Shown: one piece after another, positions 45,571 through 57,232 of the stretch
How positions within the stretch are numbered: the first letter of the stretch is position 1
Layout: every line of letters begins with the position of its first letter
Source of the DNA: Flammulina velutipes
Taxonomy: Eukaryota > Basidiomycota > Agaricomycetes > Agaricales > Physalacriaceae
Reading direction: 5' to 3'
Assembly (NCBI GenBank): GCA_011800155.1
Contig: CM022368.1
Location: forward strand, 806,001-870,000
DNA: 64,000 nucleotides
Position numbers and translations under genes: made by a program
Notes under the pieces: model-generated
The model's input: the letters and a program-made list of their open reading frames with translations, nothing else
Database searches by the model: none
Told to the model about the DNA's origin: nothing

Positions 45571-47838
45571 ATGCCCACCAATGAATGGACGCCATCATCG
45601 TGGAAATCAAAACCGATAGCACAGGTAAATACTTGTTTCTATTTAAGCCCATGTTGTTTATTTTTTTTGAAGGACGTGGAATATCCCGATCCAGAAAAGC
45701 TTTCAAGGTGTGTGGAATTCCATTCTGCATCCTTCTCAGTGTCTTATTCGACAAAGCGTGCTCTCAAAGCTAGCGACTCTCCCGCCCTTGGTTACCCCCT
45801 CCGAGGTCAGTCCTTGGAAACAATTGTCCGTCGATCAAACCCGTCAATTTAAAGCAGATTGAACGACTTCGCTACCAGCTGAGCCTCGTTCAGAGCAATG
45901 AGGCCTTCCTGCTTCACGCGGGTGATTGTGCCGAGAGCTTCGACGCCTGTACCAACGTACGTGATCTGTACGCCGTCTCAGTTCTCTCAATCAATGCCTG
46001 TAACGCCCAGCAAAATATCTCGGCGAAGCTTGGACTTATCCTGTCGTTTTCGCTCATACTCATCTGGGGTGCCCGTCTGCCTGTGGTACGTCGTTCACTT
46101 CCGCTCTCTTGACGCTATTATGCACCCGAACCTAGGTTCGTATCGGTCGTATCGCCGGACAGTATGCAAAACCACGCAGTAGTTCGCACGAAGTCGTGGA
46201 TGGGAAGAAAATTATGAGCTTCAGGTAAGGAATTCTCCAAACACACGTCTCACACGCTTATTGGTTCCACAGGGGTGACAACGTCAATGGGTGCGCATTT
46301 TTGAATCAATGTGGCGCGCTCTCGGGACCATAATTTCTGACACTAACATTGATAGGTTGCATCCTGATGATCGGACGCCAGACCCACAACGTCTCCTCAG
46401 GTGCTGTCAACATATCCGACATATACATATGTCCTGAGAGAACTAAATGATTCCACAGCGCCTACTTCCACTCCACTGCCACGCTCAACCACGTCCGCGG
46501 TCTTCTTACATCTGGATTTGCCTCCCTACATCATCCCACTGATTGGTCCTTGAATCACGTCCGCTCGCCTTCTCTAAAGTATTTGCAACCTTCTGTCCTC
46601 GATACACGCAATGCGACATTGACGATTTATTCACAGAAAGGAATTTGAAACTATTGTGGATGGCCTGTCGGATGCCTTGGATTTCAGTCGCACTATTGGT
46701 GCCGAAACGTCTATACCTTATGAACGAGGCGGAGGACGAGGAACCCTCGGAGAGGTAGACATGTATACGAGGTAGGGTTATACTCTTTTATGTTTAGTAC
46801 GCCACCGTCACTGAACCCCGCTCGTCCAGCCACGAAGGCCTTATGCTGGATTATGAAGAAGCGCTGACCCGGCCCTCGCCCAAAGGCCACTACAACGCCT
46901 CAGCGCACTTCTTGTGGATTGGAGACCGCACCCGACAGATTGACGGTGCCCACGTTGAGTATTTCCGTGGTATCCGGAACCCAATCGGGATCAAGGTCGG
47001 GCCTTCCATGAAAGATGAAGAGCTCATTCGGTTGCTTGAGAGTCAGCCTTTCTCTTGGATCGTCTTCAATAGGCTAATGCATTGACACCTACAGTCGTAA
47101 ATCCTTCAAAAGACGCAGGAAGGATCACCTTGATTACGCGCTACGGATCTGAGAAGGTTTGTTCTCTTGCTTTTACTCTCCTCCTTCCGATGTCAACTCA
47201 TCCTACCCCGCAGATTGATGCCCACCTATCGGGACACATCAAGGCCGTTCAGAAGGCTGACCATCCCGTCATTTGGATTTGCGATCCTATGCATGGAAAG
47301 TAAGTGTTCGATTGATTGAGTCAGTAGGCTCGCCCATAAGCTCATTCGCGTCCGTGTTAAGCACCTTAACATCCTCCACGGGCTACAAGACACGCCACTT
47401 CAGTGCTATTATCAGCGAAATTACCTCTTCTCTGAGGATCCACACGGAGGAAGGCAGTCGTCTCGGTGGAATTAGCCTGGAGTTTACTGGGGAGCTGAAC
47501 GACGAGGGATTCAGCGTCACCGAATGTTTGGGTGGTAGTATGGAGCTCAGTGAGGAACAGTTGGGGTTGCGCTACCAGGTATGTACATCAACGGAGTGGC
47601 TTCGACGCTAACGGCTTCCCCAAAGTCGTTCTGTGACCCTCGCTTGAATTTCGAACAAAGCCTTGGTGAGTTCCTTTTCTTTGTTCCTTCATTGTTGTTT
47701 ACCTATTACTTACGCATGGTAGACGTGGCGTTCCTTCTCTCGAATCATTTCAAGAAGGCGCGACGGGGAGTCAAGGAAGTGGATGGGGACGTTCTTTACT
47801 CCGAGCTTGGCGGTGTACGTCCTCATAGCACGCAGTAG
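45571..47838 (+). CDS. Class II (plant-type) DAHP synthase
   Basis: About ten exons. The start at 45571 gives [18 protein letters not shown], the usual WxPxSWKxKP opening. Landmarks: [34 protein letters not shown] (most relatives have QGGDCAE), [24 protein letters not shown], then [12 protein letters not shown] and [22 protein letters not shown], then [20 protein letters not shown], and [26 protein letters not shown]. These are class II DAHP synthase motifs, including the metal- and phosphate-binding residues. The enzyme makes DAHP from phosphoenolpyruvate and erythrose 4-phosphate, the first shikimate-pathway step. Two TGACTCA sites upstream fit control with other amino-acid genes. Most yeasts use unrelated class I enzymes (Aro3/Aro4). 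Confidence 0.92.
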
Positions 47839-48096
47839 AAAATGGAAAAGGACGAATTCTAAATGTTGTACTACTTGTAAATTGTATGGCATCTTCACTG
47901 TGGCTAAGACATGTCCTAAGCGAGAGAACGAGCCTTGTGGCCGTCACTGTGAGACTAGAGGGAGTTCGGAAAGAAAGAAAGAAAGACATATCATCTATGT
48001 AGCGGCCCTACGACGCCCTACGGGTCTTCGAATTCTAGGCGTATAACCGTGTTAGGTCAGATCTAACTTGTTTCTACAAGCGCGTGTGATCGTGAT

Positions 48097-48979
48097 TCAT
48101 GTAGCGGTCCATCTAACTGTGAAGACCACGTATGTAACCGGAGGGTATGGGAACCTCTGAGGCGGTGGACGCCGGGTATCCCACGTCTGCGTCATATTGT
48201 CGAATACGATCCCACTAGCAGGTTCGGGATGAGGTGTACCCAGCCAAGTCTCTTCCGTGAATGGTTCATCGCCGGTCGTGAGTGTACGACCATCAGCTAG
48301 AGGCATGCGCCACGTTATCACGTCTTTAACTATATCCATCAACTATAAGCCCAAAGTCAGTTATCGTAACACCACGAGCAATATAAGTCCATACCTGCGG
48401 TCGATCACGTTGAATGACCTCCAACTCAAGCTGCATCTGCTCCAGCCCATCAATCCTGCTCACATTCCTCGTCCAGTTCCGCTTCAACGACAACAACTGA
48501 TTATGCTCCCAATACCACCAATCCGAATTCCGGATCGTCACCTTCAAGCTGCGCATCCTCATTGGGGTATGCAAGCACATGGCTGGAAAGTTTCCCTCGA
48601 GCCACCAGGACTGGGCAAAGATATGCACATCCCGGACATTCGCTATCTGCTCGTCTGTAAGAGCCTTGAAATAGCGCTCGGGCGAGTTCAGCGAGTCTTT
48701 GGGTCCGCGGTGGCACCAAAATACGTGCTCTTTGAGTGACCACGGTAGTAGACGGGTCTCTGCGTATACCAGGCGACATGTCCGGAGAAGCTCAGTGTGC
48801 GAGACCTGGGCGTATTGGTATCCAGGTCGGTAGTAGAATGAATGTCCAGAGTATGGTTCATCGATGTCGTCAGATGGGCTCAGAGCGAGGCGGAAGATGT
48901 AGTTTCGAATCTCGGGTGGGATGGCGGTAAACAACGCGCATGCAGTCTGGGGGTTGACCGAGTCAGATATTATGTCCAT
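48097..48979 (-). CDS. 2EXR/F-box-like unknown protein
   Basis: Two exons; the first carries CALFTAIPPEIRNYIFRLALS, a motif of the fungal 2EXR/DUF7730 group, and ELLRTCRLVYAETRLLPW. The second starts LMDIVKDVITWRMP and ends TVRWTAT. Total about 270 residues. A TATATAAA element (49022-49029, reverse strand) lies about 45 bases before the ATG at 48979, so this start is preferred over an upstream ATG at 49051 that would place the TATA box inside the coding region. Function unknown; many such proteins occur in mushroom genomes. Confidence 0.7.
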
Positions 48980-49021
48980 CGATAGCTGTGAATTCTGTGA
49001 AATGGGAGGGGACTCTCGTCG

Positions 49022-49029
49022 TTTATATA
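49022..49029 (-). promoter_or_regulatory. TATA box of the 2EXR-like gene
   Basis: TATATAAA on the minus strand, about 45 bases upstream of the ATG at 48979. Confidence 0.5.
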
Positions 49030-49219
49030 GTGAATGAACCGAACCCATCATACGGAACTGATGGTGTCAGACCAAGTCATTAGACGTGTGAATCATGGTT
49101 CAACCCTGTTGTGAGACTTTGACGTGACCAAGTTTAAAGCACTGCCTAGTGAAGAGGAGAGATCCGTATAAATTAGTAGCACGTACATATCAATAACTCA
49201 GGCAGCATCCGACTTGATC

Positions 49220-50876
49220 TTACATTATTCTGCACGTCTGGTTCGGGTCGATACCCAGCTCCCTCAACTCCTCCTCCGCAGCCTCTTTCTCATTCTGCTT
49301 GAGCTTCTGCCTCGCCTCGTCCGGAAACCAATCCTGCATAAAGTTGAGCAGCGCCCAATCAACATTGGCTGTGCATCTTCGTTAGCGACCCTTCCACTGG
49401 ATTGTGAAAACAGCGAGAAAAACGTACACTTGTCCGCCCTCAAGACGGTGGGAGAGCGACACATGGGGCAGTCTCCCTGTCCGCGTTTCTGCATCTTTAC
49501 GAGACATCGTACACAGAATAGATGGCCGCAATTAAGGCGGATGGGCTTGAAGGCTATCCCGGTACAGATGAGGCAGGAATAGTCGTCGAGATGTGGTATC
49601 ACGGGTAATAGGATTTCGCCGATGGCTTGAACGAGGATACGAGGGAGGGATACTGATTTGGCGTGTAGTATCAGTGTCATTCGTTCATGCCCCACCGTAC
49701 TGTCCGGCAACGCCAGTGCTGTGCGTTTGGCGTGCTTCTTGAGGATCTTCCGAGTCGCTTCAGAGTTCGCGGTTTGGAACTGTAGGATGTTAGATAGGTA
49801 TGAAGAGACAATACCCAAGGGCCCTACCTTTTTGACGTTCAAGATGTACATGTTAAGTTTGATAAAGTCCTCCAGTGCTTCTCGGCTCTCCTTGAGTTTG
49901 AGTTGTCGGTTGTCCGCTAGCCCGCGAGCCGTTACGCGCTCAGCGAACAGCGTCAATCGCGTCTCGCTCTCTTCCACTGTACGCTCGCCACGTGAAGCCT
50001 CGCACACGCTTTCGAACACCTCTGCTTCGACATACAGCTGGAATATCTCCCTCCACGACGTGAGATCCGTCTACATTCAACATTGAGTAGGGCGCAGAAT
50101 GAAGAGGCTGGATTCGCACCTTATTTCCGTACGCAGGTGGGCGTATGGTCCCCGGATGAGCGAGGATGGAATGTGGATGGAAATTGGACGACGTCGAGGA
50201 CATAGGCCGCGCCGTATTGGAGATACTGCGCGAAAGGCCTTGTAGGGTATCTGTGAATTCCGACTGCACATTCGATAATTGTCTGTGCGTTGACTGCAGC
50301 GCCGTTGAAAGCATTTCGAAAAAGGCAGAGTCGGACATGAGTGGTATCACAATTTCATGGGACGAGCTAATGATTTGTTTAGTTACGCGGTTGGAGATGC
50401 AAGAAATACGCACCTTTCTGGCGCTCGACGGCGCTGCAGTGCCCAGAGCAGACTCCGTTTCGACGGGGCTTCGCTTTCGTTTGCATCGTGGGCCGTATTT
50501 CCTTCAGCCTCGGAGACATCGACAGTGAATCGCAAGCACGGCTCTATGCGATTTGATTCCTCGTTGACCTCGTATACGACGCGGTAGCCCTCGGGAAGAA
50601 CCGTGTGCGATTCCAGCAGCTCCTCCTGCTGTTTTCCCTTTCCCTTTCCATCGACCGCTTCGTTGTGGGCGAGCAGCTCTTGCAGGACATGAGGAGTTAA
50701 GCCAAGTGAAGCAAGCTCAAGAACGATTTGGTTGATTAGCTTTTTTAACTAAAGCAAAGTTTAATGGTTTTATTTTGCAAAGCTTAGCGATGTACCTGGC
50801 GATATTGGACTGCATTCTCACGCAGCTGGGGAGGAAGATCCTGCAACAATTGTGCATATGTTTTCGAGAAATGCAT
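49220..50876 (-). CDS. SPX-RING E3 ubiquitin ligase
   Basis: The start at 50876 gives MHFSKTYAQLLQDLPPQLRE, the opening of an SPX domain. The SPX helices follow (FIKLNMYILNVKK, then FQTANSEATRKILKKHAKRT). A C3HC4 RING comes next: CLICTGIAFKPIRLNCGHLFCVRC, then CPMCRSP. The last intron joins RADK to SNVDWALLNFMQDWFPDE. The protein ends TCRIM, so the last four residues form a CaaX-like box (C-R-I-M) with the Met favoured by farnesyltransferase. SPX domains sense inositol pyrophosphates and phosphate status. The start is only 97 bases after the COG6 stop on the same strand. Confidence 0.9.
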
Positions 50877-50973
50877 GACCAAGACGTGTTCTGCCGCTTT
50901 TGGACAATCCTCCCACCCTCTCGCACATGCGTGCCATGATTGGCTGTACAGTACATGCGCCACACACAATAAC

Positions 50974-53482
50974 CTAATCCCTCTCCTCCAACCCGAATAT
51001 CTGCCACAGCAGATGCACCTGTCCAAAGGGCCTCTCACTCCCCAATAACGTCGACGCCGCCTCGTACTTATTCTCTCCCTTCCTCACTTCCTCACAAATA
51101 TCCTTATACGCCTTCGCCATCCTCTCCAATGCTGCATGGTGTATAGTCATATGAAGCCTCTGGACCGTCAGCTCCGACAGCCGAGCAGACTGCACAACAT
51201 CCAGCCCGGACAACCACAGGGAGAACTTGTTCAAGGCCGCTTTCAGTTCAGCTGGACGAGCGTTGGGGACGTATGATAGAGGTTCCTGTAGCAAGTCTTA
51301 GTGTGTGGGGTGAGCGACAGACGAAGAAGAACATACACTATGATTCCATCTTTCCATAGTAGCCATGAACTCTCCAAGCCCAGCATCCAACATAATGCTG
51401 TGATACTGCATGAACCATGAGTGACTTTGACAGCAAGAAAAACGTCGATGACCAACATGCTCCTCTGTAAGTATGTCAACCCGCGCGTCAACGACCCCAT
51501 TAATCATCTGCTGCTTCTTCGCTGTAAAGTCGAATGGCTCCAGCACAGTCTAACACTAACGTCAGGACCAACAACTTCAAATGTTGATAACGACATACCA
51601 GGAGATAGCTCAAACAATTTAGTACAAATACCGGCATATCCCACCTGCGCACCGTCCGAGCCTTTGCCTCTCCAGCAGCGATGCACATCTCAATAGCCGG
51701 ATCCAACATGATATCCAGGACGCGTTCGAATCCTGCTGCCATATCGCTCGCTTCTTCGTCCCCAAGAATAGATGATTGGTAGACTATCATAATCTCCTTG
51801 AGAATCAAAGCATGGTCCAAGATCGCGATTGGTGGTGAAAGCGAAAGGTCGTTGTTGTCCTAGGTCAAAACATCAGAGATGTGTCGCGAAGATATGATAA
51901 AGAAACCTACTAGAGTAACCCGTAGGAGGGCTCGTCCTTGTGCTTCTAGGGAGTCGAAGAATACTTTATTGGCGACTTGCGTGATCCTATGGATGCCCTC
52001 AGTCAATAGAATGACAGACACTGAACAACGAGAATGCCTACTCATCCAATGTCCGTGTAATAATCGCATTTGGCCCAACCGTCCGTTTCATCGTCAATAG
52101 ATAGAAATGTAGGAGGTTCGTTATCTTGTAGGACATGATGCTGCTCTCCTGAGACCGAACAGTCTGCTGCACTCTGACCTGCAACTTATCAACACCACAC
52201 GGACCCAGACGGCTCTACAACACACCTTCAACGGAACACATAGCTTCCCGACAGCCAAGTCCATAAGCTCGCGTATCCAATCCTCCTCTTCGCTCTTTTC
52301 ATCAAACACACGAACGCTACCTACCATCCGTCGGTCATTTTGCATATTGAACAAACTCTCCAAGTACTCGCGTTCCGCCGCAATAGCTTGATGAACCCAC
52401 GCGAGCATATCACCGATGTATCGTATTGGATCGTGCGCATGAAGTTCAATAGGCCTAGGAAAGCCAGACGGTCCCCCGCGAGTCAGTGCAGCAGTGAAGG
52501 CCGACAACAGCGACGCTTGTCGCGTCTGGGATAGGATTGAAAGCACCTCAGTCAACAGCTCAGGTCGTTTCCGTAGTCTGTTGACAGATTCGCGCATGGT
52601 CGTTGATACCTCTAGCTGGGATAGTTGTCGGAATTCATAGTTGCACCAGCGCGCAATCTTTTCGTAGCCTTGTTCCAAGTACGACGAGGTGGAGGCCATT
52701 ATGTCGATTCTATCAATTTGTTAGTAGTCTATATCATGAACGAGACTTGGACCAACCCAGCCTGCGTTGGACCATCCTCACCAGCCATCAACACCCGACA
52801 ATCATCTCGTATCCTCTCCGTCCTCTCCATAGCCTTGAAGAACTCCCTGCTCACAGGAACATCCCTCGAAGTCATCGCCTCAATCTCCTTCTCCGTCAAC
52901 GCAAACCGCGCCAGAAACGCGTCCACCACAGATTTCTTAACCTGCACTTCCTGTCTTGAATAAAAATCAGCCACGTAGAGAAACGCGCAGAATCGTACCT
53001 CTCCTGACGCAGGTTGCCCGCCTTTTCCAAGAGAGACGAGCTTGCTTCGCCAGTTGCTAGGAGTTGCCGTTCCGCCTCGTCGCAGCTCAGACGCATCGCT
53101 TCAACATGCGATTGAAGTTCACCGAGTTTCTACATGTTCGTTTCAGCACCCTCCCCAACGCGCTCTAACAACGAGAACCAACCTGATCCACCTGTCCAAA
53201 GGCAACAAGGAACTGACGACTCCCTTCAGCTAGTTTCAGCTCTAAATCCTTCCTCAGATACTTCCTGGCGCGCGTAGCAATATCGTCGACGGTCGCAGAT
53301 TCATCGTCGTCCTGTACTTGCGCCTTTGGATTCGCATAGAGTTCCGATAGAGTTGATAGCGCCTGTTTCGTTGATTCGTCATCGAAGCTCGTACCAAGGA
53401 CTTTGTAGAGACGTGAATGAACAGGATTGCGCGCCGGCGTCGCTTTGCGGTCGAGCGTTGGTGAGTGTAAGGTCGAAGGCAT
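50974..53482 (-). CDS. COG6: Conserved oligomeric Golgi complex subunit 6
   Basis: Starts at 53482 with MPSTLHSPTLDRK and continues through about eight exons to EERD at 50974. Landmarks: NPVHSRLYKVLGTSFDD, the coiled-coil N-terminal part (KLGELQSHVEAMRLSCDEAERQLL), then SREFFKAMERTERIRDDCRVLM, YEKIARWCNYEFRQL, DPIRYIGDMLAWVHQAIAAE and a C-terminal FSLWLSGLDVVQSARL. These follow the COG6 family. It is part of the COG lobe B tether for retrograde vesicle transport in the Golgi. Its first ~85 codons and leader are also present as a stray copy at 17.2-17.4 kb. The FunK1 gene copy 2 ends only about 150 bases upstream of the start. Confidence 0.92.
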
Positions 53483-56400
53483 TGGAACCCTAACCCTGAG
53501 AATAGTATTTTACGATACGCCACATTTCATTTCAAGGATTGAATTCTCCCTGAGAGGCTCTTTTATATGATTATAATGACACATATATACATTCACGAGT
53601 AGTAGATAAAAATATAAATATAACGAAATCGACGCCTATCTGCGCTGGCGTTTTGGAGCGCTCTCTGGCACCACTTCAGACGCAGGGTTCAAGCTATTCG
53701 AGGTGGTGGGACCAAACCCATCATGGAATTTCGCATTGTTGAGGAACTCGGTCGCCCCCAAAGTCCTTTTGCCCAATACCCCGTTGTCCTTCCAATCCAT
53801 CTGCTTCTCATCCTCCAAAATAGGCAGCATTTCAGCAAATTGCCTCATGGTCTTGTGAAGCCAGTCTGGCTGGCGCAAGTTCGCCCAATTTTCTTCCCAA
53901 TCTTCCGCTGCATCTTGCGCTCTTCGCAGTTTACGAGCTGTTGCGTTCTGAGGAATAGCTGGCTTCGATGAATAACGAGTTGCGAATGCTGCGCATAAAT
54001 GTTCAATCAGGTCCGTCAAGGCATCGTGTTCGAACTTCACACGAAGGCCACCACAAATCAAGTTTGTCTTGCCTCCACCTCCTAAGGATGAAAAATTTTC
54101 AACCTCGACACATTCGTCGAACACGGCTAGTTTCCCCAACAGCAGTGGTGGTATTAGGTTGTTACCAAGATAGCGAAGAGCACACCACATGAGGACGTGG
54201 AGGGCAGATTCACGGTCATCGACAGCAGTATGTTCTTCGTGTGGAGCGTCAACCAGGCGCGCCGAAAGAAATTGCCAAGTGCCCGTTAGAATTGTAGATG
54301 AGGAACGTGGTCATATAATTGAGAAAATAAAACATACCGTGCGAAGGACACGTCTGATACCAGGTTGTGAGTTGACGAGTCTTAAAACAACACAATGGTC
54401 CCAGTCGATTAGGAATCCTCGTCTGTTAGCGGGGTCTAGCGTCATCATTATATTTCCAACGCTGATGTCCCGGTGAAGGATAGAGCATTTATCCAATGCT
54501 TGGGAATGTCCTGGGGCGAATTAGCTTCAATGATAAGGTTGACGGAAAAACTGCTTACCTTCCATGGCGTCGGCAATGCATGTAACAAGGTCTCGCGCCG
54601 TCCGGAACGTGATCAGACTGCGCCCAATGGTCTTCAAGAGAAGGACATGGTGGATAAGTTCCCTTACACGCAGAAGTTTCTTCCGAGGAGCGACCCAGTC
54701 ACGATCCGTCATCGTGTGGCCAATGGTCCTCTCCAGGTCGGAATCGCCCCCATTCGTCATCTCCGCAACGTGCTCGACCTGGTGCTCCTTGAGAAGACGA
54801 TAAATCTGGGCCTCCGGATAAGTGTGCGGCGACTCTTCACGGAAATAATCCTTCATGTACCGGAGATCGTCGCGAGGGTCCGTGCTCGAGCTGGCGTCAG
54901 GATAGACAGTCCGTGCTCGAGACGAGCGGCCGAATGGCGAGAATCCAGCAGGGTCGCAGTACGGTGCAGCTGTGATATACCAGGCGCCCTCGAACCGCAT
55001 CCGCAGAAACGACATGGTAGCGATGTCAACCTGTTTTTTGAAGAGATCGCAGGCACGACCAGTCCAGCAGACGGGAGCAAAACGCTTGAGGGCCTTCCGA
55101 GCTCGCTGTCCTTGAGCCCGTGTCGCCGGTTTGACATTGGGATCAATACCTCGTTGTTCTTCGCTGAGCTGCGAGAACCGCTTATAGAAATCGAATAGGA
55201 TTCCGGGGTGTTCCACAAAGTCGAAGCGAGCGCTAACAACGGCAGCAGAGCGATCCCAACGGATAAAACGTGCATACCGACCGAAGGTGAAAGTCGAAAA
55301 CAGATGTCCGCGGTATTGGGACGTCATGGTAGCGCCTGCGTAGCTGGCCATCTGACCTCGAGACATAGATCCCTTGATAGTGCTGTTTTCGAATGGGTAT
55401 TCCTCGTCTGGTTCGAGCGCAGCATCAGGAGTAGTTTCTTCTTCGTCGTCGACGGATTCCTCTCGAGGGACATCACCGTCATCGGCAACATCCAAGTCTT
55501 CCTCATCTTCCTCCTCGCCGGATTCGAGGTCTGTATCTCCGTCACGCTCCTGTTCGCCATTGGGGGCTCCTAAGAAGAATTTGATATAATCGTTGCCGTC
55601 GTAGGCTCCTTCTCCGTCAACGAACGCGTCTGCGTGCTCAGAGGCTTTGTCTTCGTTCCAGGTTTCGGCATTTGCAAAATCCATCATCTGTTCAGTGTTT
55701 CGAGGAACGCGAGGCTTGGTGGGATGGTATCCAGTTATGTCGACCCCAAGAGAGCACGACTTGTCGCGATAACTGTGACTGTCTTTGAGAACAAGAGGGC
55801 ATGTGATAAACCTCTTGTTGTTTGCATCGTAGTCATCTTGAGGCCATCCAGATAGAGCGTCGATCTGCAGTTAAATGAGTTCGGGGTGCACATAGGTTTA
55901 AGTATACGAAGAACGTACAAATTTAGCATACCGCTTATTCTCAACAAGTCCGTCCATTGCCTGAAGCGACGCGACGCGCTCGTCGGAGGGCTCCATATTG
56001 CGAAACTTCAGTGGCGTCTTGTCGTTCCATGGCATGAGTTCGTCGAGGAACAGGTGTGGAGGCATAGGACCAATGTAATGACCTTGCGTTTCCCTAACGA
56101 GCTTCTGCTGAGCTTCCTTCATTTCGGGAATCTTGATAGCAAACGCAGTGTGCGCAGTGAGTTTTCGCCGGATGGGCGTGCTGTCGACCGCGTCCTGGCT
56201 GGGATTTGCGTTCGGAGGAGGAGTTGCGTTCCTAGAGACAGCTGGTTGATCTGCCATCGTTGTCAGAAAATAATTCGTTGAAAGTAAGAGCAAAGGATGG
56301 CAGCAGACAATTGCTTTATAGCATTGCCTGCGCGCGCTGTTGTATCATGTTTACTCACAATTTTTATTGTTCAAGAGGCTCAGAAAGAGACGACAATGGT

Positions 56401-57232
56401 GGTGGCGGCGAGAGTGTGAATGAACATGTGACCCTGTTCAATTATCTCGGCAGGCCGGGCCGTCTATCTGTGGCGCTCGCTCGCAAGACAAGAACAGATT
56501 TTGTATATCTCAAACTTCGCGATTATTGTATGGATGTGCCACAAGTCTAACAAGAATGCATTTGTGTAGACGCCACACATCTCCGCAACCCTGTCAATGT
56601 AGCTACAGGGTACCAGAGTCATCGTTCTTCACCTATAGGTGTTATAATTTCCGTAGGTATCATCCAGCCATAGCGTATCATGGCGGCGCTTAAACGCCTA
56701 ATGATACCACAAGTTCAATACATTTGAAAGATAGACGAAAAGCCAAGTATTACGGTATCCCGCTGGGTCTAACGGGTGGAATATATCTTGCCGAGCCTCC
56801 AATTAAACAGCCCAAGCGATGCATGGTGACGGCAGGGACTGAGTAGTTCATATTTGAACCACGAGACGGTACTACTGATGTCTACTCAGGAGGCAGCGGC
56901 GCACCTTACCCAATGGCATTGGCCTAGCGTGTCTCGATTTCGAGCCATGGAGAAGAAAAGAACAATGACAGTTGTTGAGCTTTTTTGAGCACGCTAATAA
57001 GCCTTTGCATCGGACGCGATGTCTGTGATCGAGTGGCGCCACGGCCGACAACCGACGAGCTGTAATTTGGGAACAAGAAAACTGCTTTGTTTTAGGTCTC
57101 CCCGTGAGCTCGTACTGCAGGACCAGTCTCTCTGCCATACCAGAGGCCTGAGCCTCGCCTATAAAATGCAAAGTACGATTATATAGAACCGTGAGATAGT
57201 GCAAGTTGAATCGAAATTACTGTACCGAGGGC
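53221..57232 (-). repeat. Large inverted duplication, copy 2 (original end at COG6)
   Basis: About 4 kb matching the reverse complement of 13465-17443. One edge is inside COG6 exon 1; the other coincides with the point where the FunK1 relic loses its homology. Because COG6 is complete here, this copy keeps the ancestral arrangement on that side. Confidence 0.92.
53636..56257 (-). CDS. FunK1-type fungal protein kinase, copy 2
   Basis: Same four-exon structure as copy 1, with start at 56257 (MADQPAVSRNATPP) and stop at 53636. The HRDISVGN catalytic loop, LIDWD and GTWQFLS are intact, as are the acidic segment and the C-terminal PKRQRR. Differences from copy 1 in exons 1-3 are very few (for example LDEL for LDEF, FFLGAP for FFSGGP). 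In exon 4, from about 54176 to 53830, it differs heavily: YLGNNLIPPLLLGK for FLRHNLTPQRLLGK, and VENFSSLGGGGKTN for LEDCPSTGGGNKRG. Downstream it lies close to COG6. Both copies look capable of function. Confidence 0.9.

Noticed and set aside
48000..48060. Possible tRNA B-box GGTCTTCGAATTC
   Set aside because: Not matching the GGTTCGANNCC consensus, and no A box or cloverleaf was found.
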